In this document: in pieces, positions 8,354 to 16,774 of the stretch
Position numbering within the stretch: position 1 is the first letter of the stretch
Layout: every line of letters starts with the position of its first letter
Assembly (NCBI GenBank): GCA_013298375.1
Contig: JAAFHM010000008.1
Span: 1-29,375, forward strand
DNA: 29,375 bases
Direction: 5' to 3'
Source of the DNA: Ignavibacteria bacterium
GTDB taxonomy: Bacteria; Bacteroidota; Ignavibacteria; Kapaibacteriales; UBA4661
Translations under genes and position numbers: made by a program
Notes under the pieces: generated by a model
Told to the model about the DNA's origin: nothing
The model's input: only the letters and a program-made list of their open reading frames with translations
The model's database searches: none

Positions 8354-8944
8354 TTATGCTTTTGCCGCTGGGGTTGCCGTTGCAGCATCATCTTTGCCGC
8401 GCTTAGGGTGGATAGCAACGATGCTGGCTGTTGAGTTGACCATGAATTTCACGCCCGGTACTTTCAAATCGCCAACGTGGATGGATTTACCAACTTCAAG
8501 CCCGGAAATATCAACATCAATATGCTCCGGCAACGATGCAGGCAAGCACTCAATCTGTATTCTGTGCATCAAATGTTCCAAAATACCACCAGCGATAGTA
8601 ACGCCTTTGGAAACGCCTTTCAGAACAATCGGTACTTCCACGTGCAAGGTTTGACCTTCGATAATACCGAGAAGGTCGAAATGGACGATTTCTTCGGTTA
8701 CGGGGTCAAATTCGACATCTTTCAAAACGCAATCCATCACACCAGCACCTTCAACCTTGAGGGTGATAATGTGCGTATCGGAGGTATAGACAGCCGGACG
8801 GATTTGCTTAAATGTTGTTGCAATAGCGATTGGCTCTTTGCCTTTTGCATAATACACGCCAGGGATATGACCTGAGTTACGAACGGCTTTTGATGCCTTT
8901 TTGCCGAGTTCGCGCTTTTTTGCTTCGAGTGTGATAGCGCTCAT
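8354..8944 (-). CDS. rplY: 50S ribosomal protein L25 / Ctc (TL5 type, with C-terminal domain)
   Basis: The 196-residue protein binds 5S rRNA in the large ribosomal subunit. The N-terminal L25 domain is evident from LEAKKRELGKKASKAVRNSGHIPGVYY-type residues and the DCVLKDVEFDP strand. The second, TL5-type domain runs from about residue 95 (HVEVPIVLKGVSKGV, GGILEHLMHRIQIECLP, IDVDISGLEVGKSIHVGDL). It ends in an Ala/Lys-rich tail. Its start lies 54 bases downstream of the prs stop on the same strand; the prs-ctc pair is conserved in many bacteria, which supports one operon. The ATG at 8944 gives the normal N-terminus. Confidence 0.97.
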   Translation of the reverse strand: MSAITLEAKKRELGKKASKAVRNSGHIPGVYYAKGKEPIAIATTFKQIRPAVYTSDTHIITLKVEGAGVMDCVLKDVEFDPVTEEIVHFDLLGIIEGQTLHVEVPIVLKGVSKGVTIAGGILEHLMHRIQIECLPASLPEHIDVDISGLEVGKSIHVGDLKVPGVKFMVNSTASIVAIHPKRGKDDAATATPAAKA

Positions 8945-8998
8945 TATGAATACTCCAGATTGAACAAATGAAACAAGGTTGTATTGAATAGTTCGTTG

Positions 8999-10021
8999 TT
9001 ATGTCGGAATCAAATCGGTATCGAAAAGCGATGTGATTGATTCGTTATTGTGCGTCCGCAAAATAGCATCAGCAAAAAGGTCTGCTACGGACTGGACGAC
9101 AATTTTGGAACTCTGCTCGAACATTGGGTTGGTTGAAAAGATTGTATCGGTCACAAAGAGTTTCGACACAACACTTTTCTCAATTTTCTCCAATGCCTGA
9201 CCGGAAAATACCGGATGGGTGCAAGCACCAAATATCTGCTCTGCTCCAGCATCTTTCAGCGCCCGTGCGCAGGCAACAAATGTGCCGCCTGTATCAATCA
9301 AATCGTCAATAATGATGATATTTTTGCCCTTTGGGTCGCCGATGATGTTGAATACTTCGCTAACATTGTGTGCGGGGCGGCGTTTGTCAATCAGAATCAG
9401 ACCCGCATTGAGGCGCTTTGCGTAAGCGCGAGCGGTCTTTGCGCCACCGACATCGGGCGAGGCAACAACCAAATTTGGTAAATCCAAACTACGCAGTTTT
9501 TTTACCAGCACCGTCGAAGCATACAAGTGGTCGAGTGGAATATCAAAGAAGCCTTGAATTTGCGGGACGTGCAGATCCATCGTAATAATGTGGTCTGCGC
9601 CAGCTTCCACGAGTAGATTCGCCATCAATTTTGCCGTGATAGAGACGCGGGGCTGGTCTTTGCGGTCTTGACGGGCGTAACCGAAGTACGGAATTACGGC
9701 GGTAATGCGGTCTGTTGAAGCGCGGCGAGCAGCATCAATCAACATCAGCAGTTCAACCAGATTATCACCCGGAGCGTGTGTGGATTGGATGATAAACAAA
9801 TCCCCACCGCGAATGCTGTCTTCATATTTTACCCAAATTTCACCATCGCTAAAATTACGAATAACGGTCTTTTCTAACTGCTCTGTGCAGTTAATATTAG
9901 ACTTATTATCCGTAGCTTTCTTTTCGATAGCCTTGGCGATACTGCGCGAGAGATCCATGTTGGAGCGTCCGGCAGCAAGTCGGAAGTTGGGTTTTATTTT
10001 CAGTTTATTCTTTTTCGGCAT
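8999..10021 (-). CDS. prs: Ribose-phosphate pyrophosphokinase (PRPP synthetase)
   Basis: The 340-residue enzyme makes PRPP from ribose-5-phosphate and ATP for nucleotide, His and Trp synthesis. Motifs include FRLAAGRSN near the N-terminus, RNFSDGEIWVKYEDSIRG, PYFGYARQDRKDQ, the metal-binding TMDLHVPQIQGFFDIP, SPDVGGAKTARAYAKRL, the flexible loop DKRRPAHN, and the PRPP-binding IIIIDDLIDTGGT (236-247). The frame stays open far upstream through the tRNA, but that extension has no Prs homology. The ATG at 10021 puts the first Prs strand about 12 residues in, so it is the right start. An insertion around residues 36-52 (KATDNKSNINCTEQLEK) makes it slightly longer than the roughly 315-residue norm. 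Confidence 0.96.
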   Translation of the reverse strand: MPKKNKLKIKPNFRLAAGRSNMDLSRSIAKAIEKKATDNKSNINCTEQLEKTVIRNFSDGEIWVKYEDSIRGGDLFIIQSTHAPGDNLVELLMLIDAARRASTDRITAVIPYFGYARQDRKDQPRVSITAKLMANLLVEAGADHIITMDLHVPQIQGFFDIPLDHLYASTVLVKKLRSLDLPNLVVASPDVGGAKTARAYAKRLNAGLILIDKRRPAHNVSEVFNIIGDPKGKNIIIIDDLIDTGGTFVACARALKDAGAEQIFGACTHPVFSGQALEKIEKSVVSKLFVTDTIFSTNPMFEQSSKIVVQSVADLFADAILRTHNNESITSLFDTDLIPT

Positions 10022-10198
10022 AGTCGTGAGGGTGAGAAAAGCAACGTGCTGAAGCAAAGCGCCAGTACGACCACACACCACTATAAAAAAAACAAGCGCT
10101 TCTCGCAGATACAGAGCCGCGTAAAGCGCTTGGACGTAATTAACAGTGTGCGTCGAACAAACATTTGAAGAACACTGAGCAGTACTACATACTGCAAG

Positions 10199-10270
10199 CT
10201 GGGGCGGCTGGATTCGAACCAACGGATGGCGGAACCAAAAACCGCTGCCTTGCCGCTTGGCGACGCCCCA
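10199..10270 (-). tRNA. tRNA-Gln (anticodon UUG)
   Basis: The minus strand folds as a cloverleaf. The acceptor is TGGGGCG/CGCCCCA with discriminator G. The D-arm region GCCAAGCGGCAAGGC is as in bacterial tRNA-Gln. The anticodon loop TTTTGGT carries TTG, and the T-arm is GTTGG-TTCGAAT-CCAGC. The anticodon stem GCGG/CCGC closes on a T-T mismatch next to the loop. CCA is not encoded. The gene lies 177 bases upstream of prs and may be processed from a coaD-tRNA-prs transcript, though a plausible promoter precedes it. Confidence 0.95.
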
Positions 10271-10299
10271 GTTTCGCTGTCTAGCCTTTATACATTGAG

Positions 10300-10328
10300 T
10301 GTATAAAATTTGCGAAAAGAGACTGCAA
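10300..10328 (-). promoter_or_regulatory. Possible sigma70-type promoter for tRNA-Gln
   Basis: On the minus strand TTGCAG (10323-10328) and TATACA (10300-10305) are separated by 17 bases. The -10 box is about 30 bases before the mature tRNA start at 10270, a sensible distance for a 5' leader. Judged by eye only; if the host uses a Bacteroidota-type consensus the call would weaken. Confidence 0.4.
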
Positions 10329-10381
10329 ATATACTGGTTTTTATTTTTTGATGCAAATCTTTTTTGCAAGTAATCCACTTT

Positions 10382-10864
10382 TTATCGCAATGGATATTTC
10401 TCTTCGAGCGCACTGGCAACGTTTTCCGGGACAAAACCGCTTACACTTTGCCCATGCCGTGCTAATTCTCGAATGATGGACGAATTGAGATAGGTGTATT
10501 TCTCGTGCGGCATCAAAAAGGCGGTCGTGATGGAAGGGGCGATTTTTCGGTTCATCAGGGCAATTTGAAACTCGTACTCGAAATCGCTCACTGCCCGCAA
10601 GCCGCGAATAATCGCCACTGCGCCATAATTACGCGCATAGTCAACGGTTAAACCCTGAAATGATTCCGCCGACACATTCGGGAAGCGCCGCACGGTTTCC
10701 CGTATCATCGCCAAACGCTCGTCCTCGGAGAACATCGGGTTTTTAGCAGAGTTTTTGGCAACGACAATGCGAATTTCATCAAACATTGTCAGCGCCCGCT
10801 CCAATACGTCCAAATGTCCGTTGGTGATTGGGTCGAATGTGCCGGGATAAATTGCTTTGCGCAT
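10382..10864 (-). CDS. coaD: Phosphopantetheine adenylyltransferase
   Basis: The 160-residue protein catalyses the fourth step of coenzyme A synthesis, adenylating 4'-phosphopantetheine. The nucleotidyltransferase motif KAIYPGTFDPITNGHLDVL with the TxGH histidine is at the N-terminus. IIRGLRAVSDFEYEFQIALMN and the C-terminal NSSIIRELARHG nucleotide-binding motif are both intact. I take the ATG at 10864; a GTG one codon upstream would add a single residue. It follows yicC by 50 bases on the same strand. The length is normal. Confidence 0.97.
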   Translation of the reverse strand: MRKAIYPGTFDPITNGHLDVLERALTMFDEIRIVVAKNSAKNPMFSEDERLAMIRETVRRFPNVSAESFQGLTVDYARNYGAVAIIRGLRAVSDFEYEFQIALMNRKIAPSITTAFLMPHEKYTYLNSSIIRELARHGQSVSGFVPENVASALEEKYPLR

Positions 10865-10914
10865 CACTTCGAGAATGACATGGTGAAAGAAGCGGGGTAT
10901 TCGGGTTTTCGCAG

Positions 10915-11796
10915 TTACTCTACGTTTTGAATCTGCTCGCGGAGGCGCTCTAAATCTTCCTTTGCGCCGACCACCACTTGTGCAAGTGCGGCATCGTTGG
11001 CTTTTGAACCCATCGTGTTGACTTCACGGTTCATTTCCTGCAAAAGAAAATTGATTTTGCGTCCGGCTTGGTCTTTGTCTTTGAGCGCTTCATAGAAAAA
11101 TTTAATATGGCTGCGCATCCGCACACACTCTTCGGAAATGTCGTATTTATCAGCAAGAAGCACAATTTCCATTTCCAAACGCTGCATATCAATTTCGTCG
11201 CTTTCAAAAATTTTAGCAACTTTTTCACGCAAACGCTGGCGCTCAAGAGGAAGGCGCTCTTGGGCGAGTTTCTCAATTTTCTCCACGCTTTTTTCGATAT
11301 TAGTCATCACACTATGCAAATCGCGGCTGAGTTCACGTCCTTCTTGCTGGCGCATACCGTTTAATTTGTCGAGCGCCATTGTGAGCGCCTGTGCGACCAA
11401 TTGCCACTCTTTTTCCGCGCTATCATCGGAATCATTGCTTTTGAAAATGTCGGTAAAGCGAGCAATGTCCTCAAGGCGCACAGCATCTTTAATTTTGAGG
11501 CGTTTACGAATCTCTTGGAGTTCGTTGTAATAGGCTTCGGCGAGGTCGAGATTTGCTTTGACGGGCGTACTTTCCGCGCCGGGTCCGTATTCGATGGAAA
11601 TAGCGATATTGACTTTGCCACGCGAGAGTTTGCCTTTGACAATCTCGCGCATTTCAAAATCTTTGAAATAGAATTTTTTGGGAAGATTGGAGAAAATCTC
11701 TAAAAATCGGCTGTTCAAACTCCGTGCTTCTACGCTAACACTGATGCCGTTTGAGGTTGCTTCGCCTGTGCCGAAGCCTGTCATGCTGGTAATCAT
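10915..11796 (-). CDS. yicC: YicC/YloC-family endoribonuclease
   Basis: The 293-residue product opens with the family hallmark MITSMTGFGTGEA and SVEARSLNSRFLEI. The rest is helical and ends with the conserved DUF1732 block (KYDISEECVRMRSHIKFF, GRKINFLLQEMNREVNTMGSK). YicC proteins were long 'stress induced, unknown'; E. coli YicC and B. subtilis YloC have been reported to be endoribonucleases acting in RNA decay. It sits between rimM and coaD in the same direction. The 159 bases before it contain no further gene and could hold its promoter. Confidence 0.95.
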   Translation of the reverse strand: MITSMTGFGTGEATSNGISVSVEARSLNSRFLEIFSNLPKKFYFKDFEMREIVKGKLSRGKVNIAISIEYGPGAESTPVKANLDLAEAYYNELQEIRKRLKIKDAVRLEDIARFTDIFKSNDSDDSAEKEWQLVAQALTMALDKLNGMRQQEGRELSRDLHSVMTNIEKSVEKIEKLAQERLPLERQRLREKVAKIFESDEIDMQRLEMEIVLLADKYDISEECVRMRSHIKFFYEALKDKDQAGRKINFLLQEMNREVNTMGSKANDAALAQVVVGAKEDLERLREQIQNVE

Positions 11797-11955
11797 TCTG
11801 TACGGTTGTTGGAAGTGAAAAGGGGAAAATGTGTCGGATTAGTCTGGGGCGAAAATACAAATCTTCTCAAGATTATACTATTCTGTTTTTTGGGCGCGAG
11901 GTTTTGAATGTTTTTTTTCGCTCTCCGCAGGACTAGAACGCGGCTCTCCGATGCG

Positions 11956-12519
11956 CTATTCGTCGTCCTCATCATCGTCTCGCTCATCATTTGGCGTATT
12001 GTCCGCAATTTCCAGTAGCCCCGGCATAACAAAGATGGCAACCTGTTTGCGCTTGATATTGACGTGCTTGACAATTTCGTCAATGACCGGAATGGGAAGT
12101 TCTTTCCCGTTGTAATTCACCACCCAAATTTCATTTGCAGGGGTACTCCAAATCTCTTTGATAACGCCCAGCGTCTCGCCTGTGTCGCGGTTGATGACCG
12201 TTGAACCAACAATTTCATCATCAAAATATTGAGTCTCCGTAGCAGCACGAAGCATTTCTTCATCAGCGAAAACGCCCATTTCCTTGAGTTTGGAAGCCGT
12301 CTCCGGCGAAGAAAGTCCTTGCAATGCCACAGCATATTGCCCCGAACCATGCTCAGAAGAGGTCTGTACGGTATAAGGTTTGCCAAATGCCGATGAATAG
12401 CCGACCTGCAACACGGCACCCTGCGGAAACCCGCGAAAATGCGGAATACAATCACCGACGACAACCTGACCGCCCGTGCCGAGTGTCCGAATAATACGAC
12501 CTGCGTAGCGTAAAGCCAT
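11956..12519 (-). CDS. rimM: Ribosome maturation factor RimM
   Basis: The 187-residue protein assists 30S subunit assembly. The N-terminal beta-barrel begins YAGRIIRTLGTGGQVVVGD. The C-terminal PRC-barrel contains FDDEIVGSTVINRDTGETLGVIKEIW and the strongly RimM-like ELPIPVIDEIVKHVNIKRKQVAIFVMPGLLE. The last about 13 residues are a very acidic tail (DERDDDEDDE). In many bacteria rimM lies between rpsP and trmD; here neither is adjacent, and it leads the yicC-coaD block instead. The ATG at 12519 gives the normal start. Confidence 0.9.
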   Translation of the reverse strand: MALRYAGRIIRTLGTGGQVVVGDCIPHFRGFPQGAVLQVGYSSAFGKPYTVQTSSEHGSGQYAVALQGLSSPETASKLKEMGVFADEEMLRAATETQYFDDEIVGSTVINRDTGETLGVIKEIWSTPANEIWVVNYNGKELPIPVIDEIVKHVNIKRKQVAIFVMPGLLEIADNTPNDERDDDEDDE

Positions 12520-12668
12520 GATGTTGTTGATTGATAATTGAGAGTGCGCAAGCGCTTCTTTGGTCTGGAATTATGCCTTGAACGGAACTTTTTTATGAGC
12601 CGTATTGTTTCATTTGCAAACGTTCACCATTGTGTATTTCTCAGCTTGTTTTATTTTTGAATTGTTGC

Positions 12669-13094
12669 ATGAACCAATCTCACGCGCATTACGCATCCTC
12701 GACCAATGAGCCAGAATATTCAGCATTTGCTGTTGAATCTACCCAAACTTCATCGGAATCGTCATCCGAAACAAACGATAATTCCACGATGTACGATGCG
12801 AACGGTAGTGTTGAGTCACCGTCTCGCGTTAGCATGGGCGGGCATGAGGCATTGGGGCGTGAAAATATTCTCCGCGATATTATCAATGATGACCAATATC
12901 AATCGTTGCGGAAACTGGGGCTTATCAATGAAAAAGTTCTGCGCGATGTGCATATTCGCAAAACGTTCAAAGATCTACGAAGCCAGCATTTGAGCGCCCA
13001 CCAAGCTATTGAGCGTCTGCAAAATCTTTATCCCTACTTGCAATACGACACCCTTCGCAAAATTGTCTATCAAATTAATGACAGCAGAGGGTAA
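12669..13094 (+). CDS. Small protein of unknown function with Ser/Thr-rich N-terminus and possible HTH C-terminus
   Basis: I do not recognise this 141-residue protein. The first about 60 residues are disordered, rich in Ser, Thr, Glu and Asn. From about 62 onward it looks folded and helical: NILRDIINDDQYQSLRKLGLI, LRDVHIRKTFKDLR, then SAHQAIERLQNLYPYLQ followed by YDTLRKIVYQI. The last two helices with a short turn resemble the spacing of a helix-turn-helix, so a DNA-binding role is possible but unproven. The ATG at 12669 is preferred over an earlier one at 12630 because the extra residues are Cys/Leu-rich and look untranslated. It is divergent from rimM and convergent with the epimerase gene, so it is a single-gene unit. 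Confidence 0.6.
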   Translation: MNQSHAHYASSTNEPEYSAFAVESTQTSSESSSETNDNSTMYDANGSVESPSRVSMGGHEALGRENILRDIINDDQYQSLRKLGLINEKVLRDVHIRKTFKDLRSQHLSAHQAIERLQNLYPYLQYDTLRKIVYQINDSRG

Positions 13095-13133
13095 GTTGCG
13101 TACAAGATTGCTCTACAAGCCTACAAACGTACC

Positions 13134-14267
13134 TTAACGCGGTACAGCGCCTATTCCCGGTGCATTAGGCAGTGTAATTTTCCCATCCACAAACGTCAAG
13201 CCTTTGAAAGCATCATTTTTGCTCAGAAGTGCGCCATCAAGGTCTGCCCAATCCACCATCGGCGTTAAATGAGCCGCAGCCGTTATTCCGCAGGAAGTCT
13301 CCGTCATACAGCCAATCATCAGTTTCATACCAAAAGCCCGCGCCAGAATTATCATTTTGTGCGCCTCGCGCAGTCCCGTTGTTTTCATCAATTTCAAATT
13401 CACGCCGTGATAGACACCTTTCATCTTGATAAGGTCGGGAAGGCGCTTGATTGCTTCATCCGCCATCACGGGAATAGGGCTGCGCTCGGTTATCCACGCA
13501 TTTTCATCCACCATTTCTTTCGGCATGGGCTGTTCAATCAAGACTGCGCCTTTTTCCTTGAGGAAGTGAATAGTTTCTAAGGCGCGTTCTTTGTTGTTCC
13601 AGCCTTGATTTGCGTCGGTGACAAGCGGTTTGTCCGAGACCGAGCGCACGGCTTCGATAATTTCTCGGTCGTTATCGCGCCCCAACTTAATTTTTAAGAG
13701 TTTGAATTGCGGGTCAACTTCCTGTACCTTTTTGCGCACCATCTCTGGCGTATCAATCCCAATGGTAAAGACCGTATTGGGCGTTTTTGCCTTGTTAAAA
13801 CCCCAGACATTGTAAAGCGGCTGCCCCATAATTTTTCCCATCAGGTCGTGCAAGGCAATATCAACAGATGCTTTTGCGGCGGTATTACCCGGCTCAATCG
13901 CGTCAACAGCGCTTAAAATGGTCTCCAGTTCCAGAGGATTTTCGACCTTCGAGAGGTCAACTTTTGCAAGAAATTTCATCACGCTTTCTTGCGATTCTCC
14001 CAGATATGGCGGCATGGAGGCTTCGCCGTATCCCTTGAATTTCCCGTATTCTATCGTCGTCAGAACAATCGGCGTTGTGCTGCGGGTATTGACCGAAACG
14101 CCAAATGGGTGCTTGAGTTCAAGCGTGAAGGGCTTAAAACTCAATTTCATTCGTGCGGGGGGAATCGCATTGAGGACTGCGCTTGGGAATGCAAAACCCG
14201 CCGTTGGTGCAAGGACTGATGCCGCTCCACCGAGCGCTGTGGTTGCAAAAAAATCGCGTCTGTTCAT
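13134..14267 (-). CDS. Dipeptide (L-Ala-D/L-Glu-type) epimerase with Tat signal peptide
   Basis: This enolase-superfamily enzyme epimerises dipeptides such as L-Ala-D-Glu released from murein. Starting at the ATG at 14267 (377 residues), the protein opens MNRRDFFATTALGG, a twin-arginine signal with likely cleavage near AGFA (about 24-27). The mature part has the full catalytic set: KIK (K192, K194), metal ligands D218 (TDANQGW), E245 (IEQPM) and D270 (MADEA), K292 (NLKLMKTTG), and the DLD at 342-344 that in dipeptide epimerases binds the substrate amino group. A TTG start 24 bases upstream is less likely because it would bury the signal. Periplasmic location suggests murein recycling or peptide scavenging outside the cytoplasm. 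Confidence 0.9.
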   Translation of the reverse strand: MNRRDFFATTALGGAASVLAPTAGFAFPSAVLNAIPPARMKLSFKPFTLELKHPFGVSVNTRSTTPIVLTTIEYGKFKGYGEASMPPYLGESQESVMKFLAKVDLSKVENPLELETILSAVDAIEPGNTAAKASVDIALHDLMGKIMGQPLYNVWGFNKAKTPNTVFTIGIDTPEMVRKKVQEVDPQFKLLKIKLGRDNDREIIEAVRSVSDKPLVTDANQGWNNKERALETIHFLKEKGAVLIEQPMPKEMVDENAWITERSPIPVMADEAIKRLPDLIKMKGVYHGVNLKLMKTTGLREAHKMIILARAFGMKLMIGCMTETSCGITAAAHLTPMVDWADLDGALLSKNDAFKGLTFVDGKITLPNAPGIGAVPR

Positions 14268-14348
14268 AGTATTGACCTTTGTAAAAGGCAAAAAATAGAG
14301 ATGTCTTTTGATTACGTTTTTCGTCGAATATCCTTGCCGGAAAGATTA

Positions 14349-14377
14349 AAGTGTAATGCTTTTTTCCTATTGCACTT
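14349..14377 (-). terminator. Candidate terminator overlapping the threonine aldolase stop
   Basis: The minus strand gives AAGTGCAAT, an 11-base purine-rich loop, and ATTACACTT, a 9-bp stem with one G-U pair. TTAATCTTT follows. The hairpin begins at the stop codon of the threonine aldolase gene. The U-tract is broken, so efficiency is uncertain. Confidence 0.45.
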
Positions 14378-15443
14378 AAGCGTATTGCTGTATCGTAGCT
14401 CTCAAGTCTGCAAGAAAGGCTTGTACATCGTCTTCGGTCGTGTCAAATGCGGTCATCCAGCGTACTTCGTGCTTCGTTTCGTTCCAGACGTAAAAATGCT
14501 GTCGCGCTTGAAATGGTGCGATACACTGCGGTGGAAGTGTTGCAAAGACAGCATTTGCCTGAACATTTTGGGTAATACGAACGTGAGCAATCGTTTGCAG
14601 ACCTGCCGCCAGAACTTGTGCCATAGTATTGGCGTGTGTAGCATTAGCAAGCCAGCAATCATTTTCCAGTAGTGCTAAAAACTGTGCTGCCGCAAAACGC
14701 ATTTTTGAGCAAAGCTGCATACTTTGTTTACGGATAAAAGCAGCATTGGAAGCAAGACTGGAAGCGGTTTCGGGGTTGCAAAAAACGATTGCCTCGCCGA
14801 ACATTGCGCCATTTTTTGTGCCACCAAAACTCACCGCATCAATCCCCACGTCCGTCGTAAAAGCACGAAGCGGCAGTCCCAGATGTGCCGCCGCATTTGC
14901 TAATCGCGCTCCATCCATAAACACCAGCATACCGTGTTGGCGGGCAAGCGCTGTGATAGCGCGGAGTTCGTCGGGTGTATAGACCGTACCGTATTCGCTG
15001 GATTGCGTCAGCGCAATGACTTTGGGCTGGGAATGATGCTCCACGCCGAAACCGTGCAGATGCGGTAAAATCATGCTTGGTGTCAATTTTCCATCATCGG
15101 AGGGAATGGTGATGAGTTTTGCACCGGTGAATTTTTCCGGTGCACCACATTCATCCACGTTGACATGGGCGGTTTCGGCGCAAAGAATCGCATGGAAGGA
15201 GTGCGTCATTGCTTGGAGCGCGACCACATTTGCTCCTGTGCCATTAAACGCAAACATCACGTGGCTATGCGCTCCAAAGTTCGATTGTATGCGCTCTAGT
15301 GCCTCTTGTGTGAGCGGGTCGGCACCGTAAGCTAGAGCGTGTCCCTGATTGGCGCGGGCAAGCGCTTCCATGACGGCAGGATGCGCTCCGGCGGTATTGT
15401 CGCTGGCAAAACTTTTCAAGAAGATTGGTGTGGGAATAGCCAT
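14376..15443 (-). CDS. ltaE: Low-specificity L-threonine aldolase (PLP-dependent)
   Basis: The 355-residue fold-type I PLP enzyme cleaves L-threonine or L-allo-threonine to glycine and acetaldehyde. The motifs are in place: FASDNTAGAHPAVMEAL, ALAYGADPLTQ, FNGTGANVVALQA for phosphate binding, HVNVDECGAPE, MDGARLANAAAHLG with the PLP-nitrogen aspartate (D177), and SFGGTKNGAMFGEA with the Schiff-base lysine K210. Proteins of this family that resemble beta-eliminating lyases are often annotated only as aldolase-like, so the in vivo substrate remains open. It lies 108 bases upstream of the epimerase gene on the same strand, with a hairpin between them. A 136-base leader precedes it. Confidence 0.92.
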   Translation of the reverse strand: MAIPTPIFLKSFASDNTAGAHPAVMEALARANQGHALAYGADPLTQEALERIQSNFGAHSHVMFAFNGTGANVVALQAMTHSFHAILCAETAHVNVDECGAPEKFTGAKLITIPSDDGKLTPSMILPHLHGFGVEHHSQPKVIALTQSSEYGTVYTPDELRAITALARQHGMLVFMDGARLANAAAHLGLPLRAFTTDVGIDAVSFGGTKNGAMFGEAIVFCNPETASSLASNAAFIRKQSMQLCSKMRFAAAQFLALLENDCWLANATHANTMAQVLAAGLQTIAHVRITQNVQANAVFATLPPQCIAPFQARQHFYVWNETKHEVRWMTAFDTTEDDVQAFLADLRATIQQYA

Positions 15444-15488
15444 AGAATGAGGTTTGTCGTGGGAAAGGCTGATATAGTTCGTAACTGC

Positions 15489-15518
15489 ATACGCGGCAGC
15501 CGCCCGACGGCAGCGTAT
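15489..15518 (-). promoter_or_regulatory. Hairpin in the leader of the threonine aldolase gene
   Basis: ATACGC (15489-15494) pairs with GCGTAT (15513-15518), and inside it GCCG (15499-15502) pairs with CGGC (15508-15511). It has no U-run in either direction, so it is not a terminator. It sits about 45 bases upstream of the ATG on the transcribed strand and could be a leader structure. I do not recognise a known riboswitch. Confidence 0.3.
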
Positions 15519-15579
15519 TTGCTCTCTTCAGCCACCGGACGGGAAGATTTTTCGACCTTCTTCGTATAGATTCACGTTT

Positions 15580-16710
15580 CTACAACGCCTTGTCGTAAAT
15601 GCGATAGGTTTTGTAAATCTTACCTTTCATCGTTCTGGTGAGCGCCAAGTTCATATCGGCATTTGCTTCATCAATCCATGATGCTTCGCCGCCGGCGGGA
15701 TATTTTTTTGAAGCGCGGTCGCCGATTTCGTAGTACATCACGGCATCTGCGCCGGTTTTGCGGTATTCCGGCAATACGCCCATGATAATAATGCGGCAGA
15801 AATTCACTTCTTTTTGTTTCGTCAGCAGATTCCATCCTGCTCCCAAGAGCGAGCCGGAAGAATTGTGAATCATAGCACGGTTAATATCGGGCAGCGCCAG
15901 AAGAAATCCGGCTGGTTTGCCATCTACTTCGGCAAGGAAGATAATATGCGGGTCGGCGACAGGTTTGAGGTCGTTCACGAGCGCATCCCATTCGGCATCG
16001 GTGAACTCCACCATGCCCCAATTATTCACCCATGCAGCATTGTAGATGAGTTTAATCGCATCGGTGTCTTTTTTGAATTGTGCTTTGTCCTTGAAATTGA
16101 CTTCCCGAATCGTAATCTTATTCCGCTCACGAATTGCTTCTTGCAAACGCTTCATTTTATCGGACTTATAGTCTTCGTGCTTCAAGATATAGGCAAAATT
16201 GTCCTTCACTTTTTTATAGCCCGCATTGTCGAAAAGAGCCGGGTAATAGGCGGGATTGTAGGTCGTTAAAATTGTTGGTGGCGAATCAAAACCATCCACC
16301 AGCAGTGCGGCTTCATCATTCATCGAAGGGTTCACCGGACCTCGTGCGGTATCTTTTCCTTCACTTTTCAGCCATGCTTCGGCAGCGTGGAAAAGCGCAT
16401 CAGCAGTTGCTTGGTTGTTTTCGCACTCGAAAAAGCCGATAAACCCAACCTTGTCGTTGAAGCGTTTGTTATGATTGTCGTTGGTAATAGCCGCAATGCG
16501 TCCTACAACCTCGCTCCCGCGCTCGGCAAGGAACATCCGCAATTTAGAGTGCTGATAAAACGGGTTTTTCGTGACGCTCAGGAGTTTTTTTCGCTCATCA
16601 ATAAGCGGCGGAACCCAGTTTTTATCACCTTTGTAGAAATTCCATTGCGATTTGATAAACCGCATACGGTCTTGTTCGTTTTCAACGAGTCGAATGGTTG
16701 TAGCGCTCAT
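15580..16710 (-). CDS. GNAT-like acyltransferase domain protein (YghO-like)
   Basis: The 376-residue protein resembles the long GNAT-related family that includes E. coli YghO. Visible features are IRLVENEQDRMRFIKSQWNFYKGDKNWVPPL at the N-terminus (residues 6-36), LAERGSEVVGRIAAITN (a GNAT beta4-like strand), GFIGFFECENNQATADALF, GPVNPSMNDEAALLVDGF, and a second GNAT-like half with IFLAEVDGKPAGFLLALPDIN and the acyl-CoA-loop region IIIMGVLPEYRKTGADAVMYYE. No substrate is known for this family as far as I recall. It is flanked by gaps of 136 and 64 bases on the same strand and has no obvious operon partner. Family call good; function unknown. Confidence 0.75.
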   Translation of the reverse strand: MSATTIRLVENEQDRMRFIKSQWNFYKGDKNWVPPLIDERKKLLSVTKNPFYQHSKLRMFLAERGSEVVGRIAAITNDNHNKRFNDKVGFIGFFECENNQATADALFHAAEAWLKSEGKDTARGPVNPSMNDEAALLVDGFDSPPTILTTYNPAYYPALFDNAGYKKVKDNFAYILKHEDYKSDKMKRLQEAIRERNKITIREVNFKDKAQFKKDTDAIKLIYNAAWVNNWGMVEFTDAEWDALVNDLKPVADPHIIFLAEVDGKPAGFLLALPDINRAMIHNSSGSLLGAGWNLLTKQKEVNFCRIIIMGVLPEYRKTGADAVMYYEIGDRASKKYPAGGEASWIDEANADMNLALTRTMKGKIYKTYRIYDKAL

Positions 16711-16774
16711 AAATTGTCATTGAGAAAGTTAGTGATTTGGTGTTGGTTGCAGTGTGAAACTTCTCACGGCGAAA

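Noticed and set aside
10022..10378. In-frame extension of the prs reading frame by about 119 codons
   Set aside because: It runs through tRNA-Gln and shows no Prs similarity; the ATG at 10021 gives the family N-terminus.
10331..10381. TGCAAA/TTTGCA hairpin after coaD as a terminator
   Set aside because: On the coding strand it is followed by an A-run and not a U-run, so it would not terminate coaD transcripts.
11925..11955. Repeated GGAGAGC near the rimM end as a terminator stem
   Set aside because: The two copies are direct, not inverted, repeats, so they cannot pair.
13095..13133. Possible bidirectional terminator between convergent genes
   Set aside because: The 39-base gap has no stem of useful length.
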